From Alloscardovia omnicolens DSM 21503 (lineage in GTDB: Bacteria; Actinomycetota; Actinomycetes; Actinomycetales; Bifidobacteriaceae), in the NCBI RefSeq assembly GCF_000420505.1, contig NZ_ATVB01000008.1, forward strand, positions 1 through 64,000: a stretch of 64,000 bases of DNA, written 5' to 3'. Each line of letters starts with the position of its first letter. The stretch's first letter is position 1. The notes under the pieces were generated by a model. That model was not told where the DNA came from. It was given only the letters and a program-made list of their open reading frames with translations, and did not search any database. Shown here one piece after another: positions 26,915-34,970 of the stretch. The position numbers were made by a program, and so were the translations under genes.

Positions 26915-29362
26915 TTATTCATGACGCAACCTCCATAAAGTTCGTGCAGCCACCAGCAAACCATAAGCCAACATTGCAGTTGCCGCAGCAGCCGCTACTC
27001 TCACTAACGAAATACCCGTGCGTGCCAGTGGTTGGCTTGGTTTTTCAGGAGTTTTCGGCGTATCCGGAGGCGGCTTAATCTCCGTTTGTTCCCCAGCAAC
27101 CCCCAGCCCATGCGAAGCCAAAATCGTTCCATCCGCACCGCGCAAAGTTGCTTTCCAATACACAATTCCCGGAGTCTGCGATCTCACAGAAGGACTGCGC
27201 ACCTCATAACTGCCATCATCTGCGCGCATGTCCGGAGTAATCGCCACCGTTTCCTCTTTGATCAAGACCGGCGTCGCTCCCATCTCCCCTCCACTATCGG
27301 CGGCATCATAAGCAGTAAAACTCACAGTCGACCCCTCCGAAACAGTACCTTCCACACGTGCAATATCAGCAAAATCTTCGCCTGGCATCACTTCAGACTT
27401 GTCAACATGCGTCACTATCGAGGCACTGTGTGGCGTCTTCACCACTCGAGTGCATTCCCACTCATCGTTCCACGCACTGGTCACAGGCATCACGCGGTCA
27501 TCTCCAGCGAAACTATACACGAAAGCGTAGTAACCAAGCCTGTCAGCATAAATGTGCACGGGCTCACCATGCGCGTCCGGCTTGCCACCTCCCACAGCGA
27601 GAACACCATTGCGCGCTTCATACTCAAACTGTCCAACGAGCTGATGCGTATCATCATCTGCGGGAGCCACCACAGAGTCGGGCTTGTCTGCCGACCAATA
27701 CACGCGAACCGTTGCCAAGCGCTCATCTGCCTTCCAGCCAAACCTCTCATTACCCGTAAACTCACCGTGATCATCGGGGAACCCAGCAATCGTAATACGA
27801 TCGGTTAGTGGCGCTCCTAACTCAGCGGAATGCTCCGAAACTGTTGAATCAACAGACACATGCTGTCTGGTCGATGTGCTTTCTTTCACATCCAACAACC
27901 CAGAAATCGCATCCTTATCCATCCACTGTCGCGCGTCTTTGCCACCCGCATCTTCACCTTGCTCATCGCGCGCAATCGTCCACACCCAGGTGGTGAATTT
28001 ACTCTCCTCATCAGTAATCACAGAGCTGTGCACATCGCGCGTTTGGCCCGCATCAGTAAACTCTATCTGCTCTGTTCCCACCGATTCAAGCCCTAACTCG
28101 CGTAAACGAGCAATATAATCAGCGGCTTTTTCTCCATCCCGCACCTGAATTTTCTCATCTGCGCTCAATTGCGCAACCTTCTCATGCGTCAAACCCGTAT
28201 ACGCGTAACCGGTCGCTTTTAGCGTCACTCCCTTTTCCCACGCATCGCCTGACATAACGCCCACCTGCACACTATCGCTCATCGCATTACCCGCCTCGTC
28301 AATCAACGAAGGAACTTGAGTGCGAATTTCTGGCTGAAAAACCTTACGCACATCGAAGCGAATACCCTGAAAAACCGCCTCATGATTATCGCCTAAGCGC
28401 ACAAAATTTTGCGCACTATCCACATCATCTAAGGTCTGCACAGAGACGCTCTGCGAGGTACTCACTTCACCCTCACCCGTTGCAACCCATGGCACATCAA
28501 CCGGATCGGTAGCACTCGTAACAGTAATAGAATCCGAATTATTACTCTCAAAATGCGCAGGACCATGCAATCGCACAGTAACAGGAACATTATTGAGAGA
28601 TTCACCGCTTGCATTCGTTACACGCACCGACACCCGACCACGCCGCTTTGCCTGCGAATACGCCATCGTAACCTCCGTGCCCGCAACAGCATGCGACGTG
28701 CCCTCCGCCCATAATTCGGTCGCACGCTGCTCAACCCCAGGAGCATCCGACATTACACGCGCTCGGCTCGCATTCCATTGCGGACGCGAAGAATCTAAAT
28801 CAAAATGATCATGAATAAGCGTTGCTAAAGCCGCATGATCCAAGGGATTTGACGAGTTATGATACCTCTCCAACAGATACCCCATTGATCGCGTTTGCGG
28901 CGAGTCAGGAATTTGCCGACTGTTGCTAAACGTCCACGTAGAATCCACGCCCCATTGATGGCAGTACAGATAATCGCCGTTCTCACTGACGCCAATCACG
29001 CCCAAAACGTACCCTTTAAAGCTCGGCAAAAGCATGAACAGGCTTTTTGACGGTCTCGCCAGATGACCGCCTGCAGGTTTCGCTGATGCAATTTGCGGTT
29101 GAACGTTCAGACATAGCATCACGAGCAGCGCAACGCTCAGTAGCATCCCCCACAAGAGGGATAGAATGCGCGCAACTCGCGACGTGCGCAGCATTTGTGC
29201 TCTTTCCGATCTCAACGAACGCAGCATCCGCACGCTATTTTCTTCAACTCTATTTTTGACAACGTTATTTTCTGCGCGTTTTTCTTTCGAAACCGCTTGA
29301 CGCTCTTCTCTCGCGAGCGCGCTATCCGAGCACTTAAGCCTTCTCCTGAATAATTTTTTCAT
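26915..29362 (-). CDS. Large wall-anchored surface protein with LAxTG sorting motif
   Basis: 815 aa. A basic, charged N-region of ~60 residues is followed by a hydrophobic helix (about 63-92), giving an unusually long signal region. The N-terminal domain has YCHQWG and an RSMGYLLERYHN...AALATLIHDHFD segment resembling thioester-type (TQXA) adhesin heads, though the bonding Gln is not evident. The centre looks like repeated β-sandwich modules, and the C-terminus reads PLARTG, a transmembrane helix and a basic RLRHE end. LAxTG is the motif used by class E sortases in actinobacteria. It is probably an adhesin or host/glycan-contact protein; no ligand can be named. Confidence 0.75.
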   Translation of the reverse strand: MKKLFRRRLKCSDSALAREERQAVSKEKRAENNVVKNRVEENSVRMLRSLRSERAQMLRTSRVARILSLLWGMLLSVALLVMLCLNVQPQIASAKPAGGHLARPSKSLFMLLPSFKGYVLGVIGVSENGDYLYCHQWGVDSTWTFSNSRQIPDSPQTRSMGYLLERYHNSSNPLDHAALATLIHDHFDLDSSRPQWNASRARVMSDAPGVEQRATELWAEGTSHAVAGTEVTMAYSQAKRRGRVSVRVTNASGESLNNVPVTVRLHGPAHFESNNSDSITVTSATDPVDVPWVATGEGEVSTSQSVSVQTLDDVDSAQNFVRLGDNHEAVFQGIRFDVRKVFQPEIRTQVPSLIDEAGNAMSDSVQVGVMSGDAWEKGVTLKATGYAYTGLTHEKVAQLSADEKIQVRDGEKAADYIARLRELGLESVGTEQIEFTDAGQTRDVHSSVITDEESKFTTWVWTIARDEQGEDAGGKDARQWMDKDAISGLLDVKESTSTRQHVSVDSTVSEHSAELGAPLTDRITIAGFPDDHGEFTGNERFGWKADERLATVRVYWSADKPDSVVAPADDDTHQLVGQFEYEARNGVLAVGGGKPDAHGEPVHIYADRLGYYAFVYSFAGDDRVMPVTSAWNDEWECTRVVKTPHSASIVTHVDKSEVMPGEDFADIARVEGTVSEGSTVSFTAYDAADSGGEMGATPVLIKEETVAITPDMRADDGSYEVRSPSVRSQTPGIVYWKATLRGADGTILASHGLGVAGEQTEIKPPPDTPKTPEKPSQPLARTGISLVRVAAAAATAMLAYGLLVAARTLWRLRHE

Positions 29363-29703
29363 CGTATGATCCTTCCCTATTTCTACGACTACGGTGTCGT
29401 TCTTCCAGCATGACTGATGCGAGCGCGAAAACCACTATTGAAATGAATATGTGAACCAATGTGGATAACTCGCCCAGTTTCAGCGGAGACATCTCATGTC
29501 TAATGCCACGTAAGCGATATCTTTCACACTAAACACGTCCACCGCTCCATCACCATGCCACTCGCTTATACCACTCGCTTATACCACTCGCTTCCCCGAC
29601 TCATAACGAACCCATACCTCTCGCTTATACTGCGCAGCAAGTAAGCTAGACGCTGAGAGTGCTGATTGATCAGCGCCACACACAATCTCTTTGAGGAGAA
29701 AAA
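29363..29703. other. Divergent intergenic region with 13-bp direct repeats upstream of ppa
   Basis: No gene. The unit CCACTCGCTTATA occurs at 29558-29570 and 29571-29583 with a partial third copy at 29584-29593 (CCACTCGCTT) and a degenerate one near 29617. The array is about 110 bp upstream of ppa and may bind a regulator or be a simple duplication. Confidence 0.75.
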
Positions 29704-30195
29704 ATGGCAGAAACATTTAATGTTTTGGTGGAAATTCCACGCGGTTCTAAGAACAAGTACGAAGTAGACCACGAGACCGGCCGCATTATGCTCGACCGCA
29801 CTTTGTTCACTTCTATGGGCTACCCAGATGACTACGGCTATATTGAAGGTACTTTGGGCGAAGACGGCGATCCACTCGACGCTTTAGTTATGATTCCAAA
29901 CTCCGTATTCCCTGGCTGCATTGTGGAATGCCGCGCTGTTGGCTTGTATCACATGGTTGACGAAGCTGGTGGAGACGACAAGATTTTGTGCGTTCCTGCA
30001 GACCCTCGTTTTGACGACATCAAGGATATTGACGACGTTAACGAGTTCCACAAGAAGGAAATTGAACACTTCTTCAACCAGTACAAGGCTTTGGAGCCAG
30101 GCAAGGAAGTTATGCCAGGTTCTTACTGGACTACTGTTGACAAGGCTGAGGCAGAAATCGTTGCTGCTCGTCAGCGTTTGGCAGATGCTGAGTAA
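29704..30195 (+). CDS. ppa: Inorganic pyrophosphatase
   Basis: 163 aa family I soluble pyrophosphatase, which hydrolyses pyrophosphate to phosphate and pulls biosynthetic reactions forward. The signature DGDPLDALV and the surrounding metal/substrate residues ([36 protein letters not shown]) are intact. The start ATG follows TTTGAGGAG at 6 bases. It is a single-gene unit ended by a strong terminator. Confidence 0.97.
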   Translation: MAETFNVLVEIPRGSKNKYEVDHETGRIMLDRTLFTSMGYPDDYGYIEGTLGEDGDPLDALVMIPNSVFPGCIVECRAVGLYHMVDEAGGDDKILCVPADPRFDDIKDIDDVNEFHKKEIEHFFNQYKALEPGKEVMPGSYWTTVDKAEAEIVAARQRLADAE

Positions 30196-30228
30196 ACTTC
30201 AGTAGACCGCTTACTGCTTATATAGCGA

Positions 30229-30268
30229 GTCCTCGGAACGTCTTTTAGGACTTCCGAGGACTTTTTTA
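30229..30268 (+). terminator. Terminator of ppa
   Basis: Perfect 10-bp stem GTCCTCGGAA/TTCCGAGGAC followed by TTTTTTATT. Confidence 0.93.
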
Positions 30269-30284
30269 TTCCGCAGATATTGCG

Positions 30285-30560
30285 ATTGCTAGTTCTTCAG
30301 ATTTTAGCGATGTTTCGAGGAGTAAGTTGCCCAGTAAGTTCCACTTCGTTCCTCCGGATGGCATGCGTCACGACATCGTTTTGGCGTTTTGACACATTTT
30401 GGTTTGACTTCATGACTGAGGTCGATACGCGCAACCGATATGGCACTTTTGAAGCCATTTTTGCGCATCAAAACTGGTATAAAAGGTGTATTAATCCGTT
30501 AAACCAGCATGTGTGAGAGTAACAACTCTTAAGACTTGATGAGTTCCGAACATCGTTTGA
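30285..30560. repeat. Intergenic repeat-family member (copy C)
   Basis: The 30420-30520 segment, containing GGTCGATACGCGCAACCGAT and GCGCATCAAAACTGGTATAA, matches 48294-48375 closely, and 42679-42722 partly. The remainder up to 30560 is a weaker match. From 30560 to 30830 I see no gene. Confidence 0.78.
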
Positions 30561-30830
30561 CATAACAGGTTTTGCTTGTTTTGCTTTACTGCTCGGATAA
30601 AAATGTCAGCCATGGCAGGTTTCTTCTGCCGTGGCTGACTGCTTTTTAGACCTAAAACTGGAACGAATTACATTGCCAAACATGACATACTGCCTGCGTC
30701 ATAGCTCAAAACACTTGCAGAGGTTCAAGTCATTCAGACCACGTAAAACTTACACCGTTTCATTAAGTCAGTTTTACGAATTTCGCACGCGAGCCGAGAA
30801 CCACGCCAGCCTAGAGCACACTAAGAACAC

Positions 30831-31646
30831 TCAAACAATAAAGCTGATAAGGAAAATCATCAGTGGCAAAATACCGCTGAGCATTGCTGCTAATCCTGCG
30901 TATCTCCAAACAGGAGAGAGATTACGCGCTTCTTCAGTCTGTTGCGAAGCCTCGTTCGCTTTACCATCGCTTGACTGCTCACCCGCTTGAGGGGCTTTCA
31001 CTCCAGAACCACCCGCTTGAGATGCACGCACGGCATCGCGTGACCAAGCTCCCACACTCAGGCTAATGCACAGAATTCCGATAACGATGAAGGCAATAAT
31101 AGCAACGAAAGCAGTAGTACTGATTGCCAAACCAGCCGCACGCGCAAAACGCGCAACCATCCAGCCTGACGATGCCAAACCTAAAGTTCCCATCAAAATA
31201 ATGTTTGCCAGCGACTCAATTAACTGAGTGCGTTCTTTTCGCAACATTTCAAATAAGAAACCGCCAGCAATCAAAGCGGACATCAGCATAAACAGAGCCG
31301 CACCAAAATGCTGTTCGGCTGCGATTAAAGCGGCAATGACTCCCGCGAGGCTCATAGCAACTGCTGCAATACGTGAAGCATGAGGAGTAGGCGTATACAG
31401 TTCAGCAGGGAAAAGCCAAGCCGCAACACCTGCCACCGCCACAATAAACACAGGCAGAGCATACAAAAGAACACCGCCCACATGCCACATGGATGCAATC
31501 AGGAAAAACATAAGCGCACATACAACCGCGCTTGCCCCCGCTACACGTACACCAGCCACACGAACACCAGCTACACGCGCACTCCGAGCAGCGCCCGACT
31601 CACCCACATTCCCACCCTGAACACCAGCGGCTTGTTCCTTCGACAT
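30831..31646 (-). CDS. Multi-pass membrane protein of unknown function
   Basis: 271 aa with about seven to eight predicted transmembrane helices and a polar loop near residues 203-240. A short tandem repeat near the N-terminus encodes RVAGVRVAGVRVAGA. The start is set at MSKEQAAG (31646), preceded by AAGGAG at 6 bases; the frame continues upstream without a site. No domain is recognised. It diverges from glnR, with about 175 bp between, so regulation by nitrogen or coordination with glnR is possible but unproven. Confidence 0.7.
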   Translation of the reverse strand: MSKEQAAGVQGGNVGESGAARSARVAGVRVAGVRVAGASAVVCALMFFLIASMWHVGGVLLYALPVFIVAVAGVAAWLFPAELYTPTPHASRIAAVAMSLAGVIAALIAAEQHFGAALFMLMSALIAGGFLFEMLRKERTQLIESLANIILMGTLGLASSGWMVARFARAAGLAISTTAFVAIIAFIVIGILCISLSVGAWSRDAVRASQAGGSGVKAPQAGEQSSDGKANEASQQTEEARNLSPVWRYAGLAAMLSGILPLMIFLISFIV

Positions 31647-31821
31647 TTTCACTCCTTGACCGCAAATAGACGAATGCGGTAGATAACGTTTACTATTATT
31701 CATAGTAACGGTTTAGCAGGGCATTCTGTTCACGCCGTTGTTTGTTACTTCATGCGCTATCGATATGAACACACAAATCGCAAATCGAAGCGCGCAGTAT
31801 GCGTTTTTCGGAAGGACAGTC

Positions 31822-32580
31822 ATGAGCGATTTCACACTGCTAACAAAATCGACTGATCCCGCTTCCGTGTTGCCTGCTTTAGCTTTACTCCAACATCGTG
31901 TGCGCGTTCTGCCTACAGAAACATCCTCGCTTGTGCGCATTCCTGATGAAAGTATTGTGTTTTTAGATGCTCGCGAAGATGTTGCGTCTGCAAAGACTTT
32001 CTGCTCGATGGCAGCTGCCTCGGGCGTTCAATTTCCAATTATCGTTATTTTAAGTGAGGGCGGCTGTTTAGCTTTTAACGCTGAGTGGAAGGCTGCAGAT
32101 TTCGTGGTCAACACTGCCAGCCCTGCAGAAGTTGAAACTCGCGCGCGCGTTCTGTCTATGGGCGGCTTGGTTAATCCTGGTCTTATGCACACGTCAGATA
32201 CTTCAGACGATGAGAAGAATTCCTCGTCTGCATCGTCTCGAAACGGCGTGATTACGTGCGGCGCTTTGGAAGTAGATACGATTGGCTACACCGCTACGCT
32301 GCATGGACATCCGCTTGATTTGGCGTATAAAGAGTTTGAGCTTCTCAAGTATTTAGTACTGCACCCAGGCCGCGCTTTTACGCGCACACATTTACTTCAG
32401 GAAGTGTGGGGCTACGATTATTACGGCGGTACGCGCACGGTTGATGTGCATGTTCGTCGTCTGCGCGCTAAGTTAGGCGTTGAGTTTGAGTCTGTGATTG
32501 GAACTGTGCGTAACGTGGGTTATCGTTTTGACCCTCCTCAGGGCGCTCGTTCTCATGGAGATGGGCAAGACGAAGAGTAA
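31822..32580 (+). CDS. glnR: GlnR-type orphan response regulator
   Basis: 252 aa. An N-terminal receiver-like domain (FTLLTKSTDPASVLPALALLQHRVRV...VFLDAR) and a C-terminal winged-helix domain (LAYKEFELLKYLVLHPGRAFTR, then WGYDYYGGTRTVDVHVRRLRAKL) match the actinobacterial global nitrogen regulator GlnR, which works without a partner kinase. A Ser/Asp-rich linker (TSDTSDDEKNSSSASS) joins the domains. The start is set at MSDFTLL, preceded by GGAAGGA; an earlier Met in the frame has no support. Targets are likely glnA, amt and related genes, none of which lies here. nth follows almost without gap. Confidence 0.88.
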   Translation: MSDFTLLTKSTDPASVLPALALLQHRVRVLPTETSSLVRIPDESIVFLDAREDVASAKTFCSMAAASGVQFPIIVILSEGGCLAFNAEWKAADFVVNTASPAEVETRARVLSMGGLVNPGLMHTSDTSDDEKNSSSASSRNGVITCGALEVDTIGYTATLHGHPLDLAYKEFELLKYLVLHPGRAFTRTHLLQEVWGYDYYGGTRTVDVHVRRLRAKLGVEFESVIGTVRNVGYRFDPPQGARSHGDGQDEE

Positions 32581-32581
32581 C

Positions 32582-33253
32582 ATGCCTCGCGAGACCAAAC
32601 AGCAACGCGCGCAACGCATTCATGAGGAGTACGCGATTTTATGCGAAGAAATACCGAATCCTCAGCCAGGTTTAGTTTTTCGTAACTCTTTTGAACTGCT
32701 GATTGCCACGATGATGAGCGCTCAGACCACGGATGTACGCGTTAACTCGGTTACTCCTGAACTTTTTGCGCTCTACCCTACTGCTGAAACGATGGCTGAG
32801 GGCAATGTGGAACTGATTGGCGAGATTATTCATGCCATCGGTTTTTGGCGGGTAAAAGCCCAGAGAGCTGTGCAGATAGCGCAATCTTTAGTCCGTGATT
32901 TTAATGGCGAAGTGCCTAGCACAATGGAGGAGCTGGTAACTCTTCCGGGAGTGGGTCGTAAAACTGCAAATGTTGTGCTCGGTCATGCTTTTAATGAACC
33001 CGGTTTTCCGGTTGATACGCATGTTATTCGGTTAACACGTCGTTTGCGTTGGCGCACAGATTGGCGTTCATCTCATCCAGATCCCGTGCATATTGAGTCA
33101 GAAATAACGCAATATTTTGAACCATCCGAGTGGAAAAACGTGTCGGATCGTCTTATTTTATTCGGGCGTTCTACGTGTCATGCACGCAAACCTGAATGCG
33201 ATATGTGTCCGCTCAAACAAAGCTGCCCGAGCTTCGGCATGTATACTCGTTAG
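32582..33253 (+). CDS. nth: Endonuclease III (DNA glycosylase/AP lyase)
   Basis: 223 aa base-excision repair enzyme removing oxidised pyrimidines. The helix-hairpin-helix LPGVGRKTANVVLG contains the catalytic Lys, FPVDTHVIRL the catalytic Asp, and the C-terminal [4Fe-4S] loop has CX6CX2CX5C (CHARKPECDMCPLKQSC). ATG 32582 is preceded by GAAGAG and lies one base after the glnR stop; ATG 32561 is an alternative. Probably co-transcribed with glnR. Confidence 0.95.
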   Translation: MPRETKQQRAQRIHEEYAILCEEIPNPQPGLVFRNSFELLIATMMSAQTTDVRVNSVTPELFALYPTAETMAEGNVELIGEIIHAIGFWRVKAQRAVQIAQSLVRDFNGEVPSTMEELVTLPGVGRKTANVVLGHAFNEPGFPVDTHVIRLTRRLRWRTDWRSSHPDPVHIESEITQYFEPSEWKNVSDRLILFGRSTCHARKPECDMCPLKQSCPSFGMYTR

Positions 33254-33276
33254 CCTTGTGACGTAGACTACGACCT

Positions 33277-34830
33277 ATGAGTCAGAAGTCATCATTACGT
33301 TCAGGTCTTATTTTCTTTGCTACGCTTATTGTGCTCGCTCTTATAGTGACGGGCGGATGGGCAATTGTGAATCATAAGGTAGAGCTGCCTGCCGTCTTAG
33401 GTGGGGCGGAAGGAAACGGTCAAACCCTTACAGTGGCAACCGCCCAACCGATCAGCTCTCTTGATATGACCTCTAATACGTCTTCTGCTCTTGATCAAGC
33501 TTTACTGCATAATGTGTACGATACTTTGGTCGGTCGCGATGAAAAAAATCAGCCTGTGCCCACTGGTTTAGCCAAAAACTGGAGCATTTCTCCAGACGGT
33601 TTAACCTACACTTTTAAGCTGTACTCAGGTATGAACTTTTCGAACGGTCATACTGCTAATGCGGACGATGTGATCGCCTCGCTGAAGCAGACGCTCGAAA
33701 AGCAAACGGTTGATTCAACGCGGTTGCAGCGCGTCACAAGCGTGAACGGCAATAATCTCACAGTAGAAATAACGCTATCTCAAGCAGATCCAAACCTTCT
33801 ATGGGCGCTGAGCACGCGAGCTGGAATTATTTACGACTCACAAGCCACGTATGACGCAGCGAAAACTGCTGTCGGTTCTGGCCCGTATCAGGTTGAAGCC
33901 TTCGAAGCCGGCAAATCGCTTACCTTAACAGTTAATCCTCACTATGGTAAGAAAATCAAGGGTTTTTCTACTATCAAGCTAGTTGCATACCCTGATGCGA
34001 ATGCAGCTGTGGATGCTCTCGAAGCGAAAAAAGTGGATGCGATCTTACCGCTGGCTAATTCCCCTGCAACCGCTAACGTGGCGGCTGCTCGTCAAAAGCT
34101 TTCCGAGCTCAAAGACGTAACTGTTGCTACAACCGCGAGCACCCATCGTTGGGCTATTGCTTTGAATACTTCTGCGGATTCGCTGTTCTCTGACACGCAT
34201 ATTCGTCAGGCTTATCGCGCAATGCTTAACCAGTCTGAGCTTATTTCTGCGTTGGGAGTAAGCGCAGTTGCGCTGTCTGCCCCTGTTCCTTCTCTCGATC
34301 CGGGATACCAGGATTTAACGGGAACATATCATGTGGATATTGCGCAGGCTCGTCAATATTTGAGCTTCTATGGGTATGCGCGAAACTTTACTTTGTCGTA
34401 TCCGCAAAGCATAGGTGACGCTTTTGCTCAGACCGTAGCTTCGCAGTTGGTTGCAGTAGGCGGAACGGTTACACCTCAAGCTGTTCCAGATAATCAATGG
34501 CAGTCTCAGATTGTAGAGGGCAAACAGTTTGATATGGCGATTATCGATTTAAGCAGTAGCCATGACCTCTTAAATATTGCCAGCCCTGATTACATAACTC
34601 AGTACACAAGCCCTGACACGAATACCGCTTTAGATAATGCGCGAAAAGCTGCGAATGATAATGAATACACGGCAGCAATGACAGCCTTAAGCAATCAGAT
34701 TGCTGATGCCTCGCCAATAATTTGGGCGTATGAGGAACAGCCGATTGTTGCTGAGCGCGCTGGAATTACTGGCATGCCTAAGGCTCTGGCGGATTCATAT
34801 GTGCAGCTGGAAAATATTGTGAAGGAGTAG
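33277..34830 (+). CDS. Family 5 extracellular solute-binding protein (oligopeptide/nickel type)
   Basis: 517 aa, SBP_bac_5 fold: VPTGLAKNWSISPDGLTYTFKL...FSNGHTANADDVIASL is the classic N-terminal motif. The N-terminus is one transmembrane helix (about residues 10-30) with no lipobox Cys, so it is probably membrane-anchored by an uncleaved signal rather than a lipid. No permease or ATPase genes are adjacent. It lies 23 bp after nth and is likely the third gene of the glnR-nth unit. Peptides or di/tripeptides are the usual ligands of this family; the substrate here is unknown. Confidence 0.85.
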   Translation: MSQKSSLRSGLIFFATLIVLALIVTGGWAIVNHKVELPAVLGGAEGNGQTLTVATAQPISSLDMTSNTSSALDQALLHNVYDTLVGRDEKNQPVPTGLAKNWSISPDGLTYTFKLYSGMNFSNGHTANADDVIASLKQTLEKQTVDSTRLQRVTSVNGNNLTVEITLSQADPNLLWALSTRAGIIYDSQATYDAAKTAVGSGPYQVEAFEAGKSLTLTVNPHYGKKIKGFSTIKLVAYPDANAAVDALEAKKVDAILPLANSPATANVAAARQKLSELKDVTVATTASTHRWAIALNTSADSLFSDTHIRQAYRAMLNQSELISALGVSAVALSAPVPSLDPGYQDLTGTYHVDIAQARQYLSFYGYARNFTLSYPQSIGDAFAQTVASQLVAVGGTVTPQAVPDNQWQSQIVEGKQFDMAIIDLSSSHDLLNIASPDYITQYTSPDTNTALDNARKAANDNEYTAAMTALSNQIADASPIIWAYEEQPIVAERAGITGMPKALADSYVQLENIVKE

Positions 34831-34860
34831 GGTTCTCGCATCGGCTTCCCGCTCCTTTAA

Positions 34861-34893
34861 CTCACCTGTAGCTCACTTGTAGCTCACCTGTGC
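34861..34893. repeat. Three 11-bp direct repeats upstream of valS
   Basis: CTCACCTGTAG, CTCACTTGTAG and CTCACCTGTGC occur in tandem at 34861-34871, 34872-34882 and 34883-34893, about 78 bp before the valS start. Confidence 0.8.
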
Positions 34894-34970
34894 TTAGCCT
34901 CTGTCTGTGCAAGTTCCTGCCTTCTGCTCCCCACTTCGGCGTGTCTTGCAACACACGTAAACTCGTGTGC

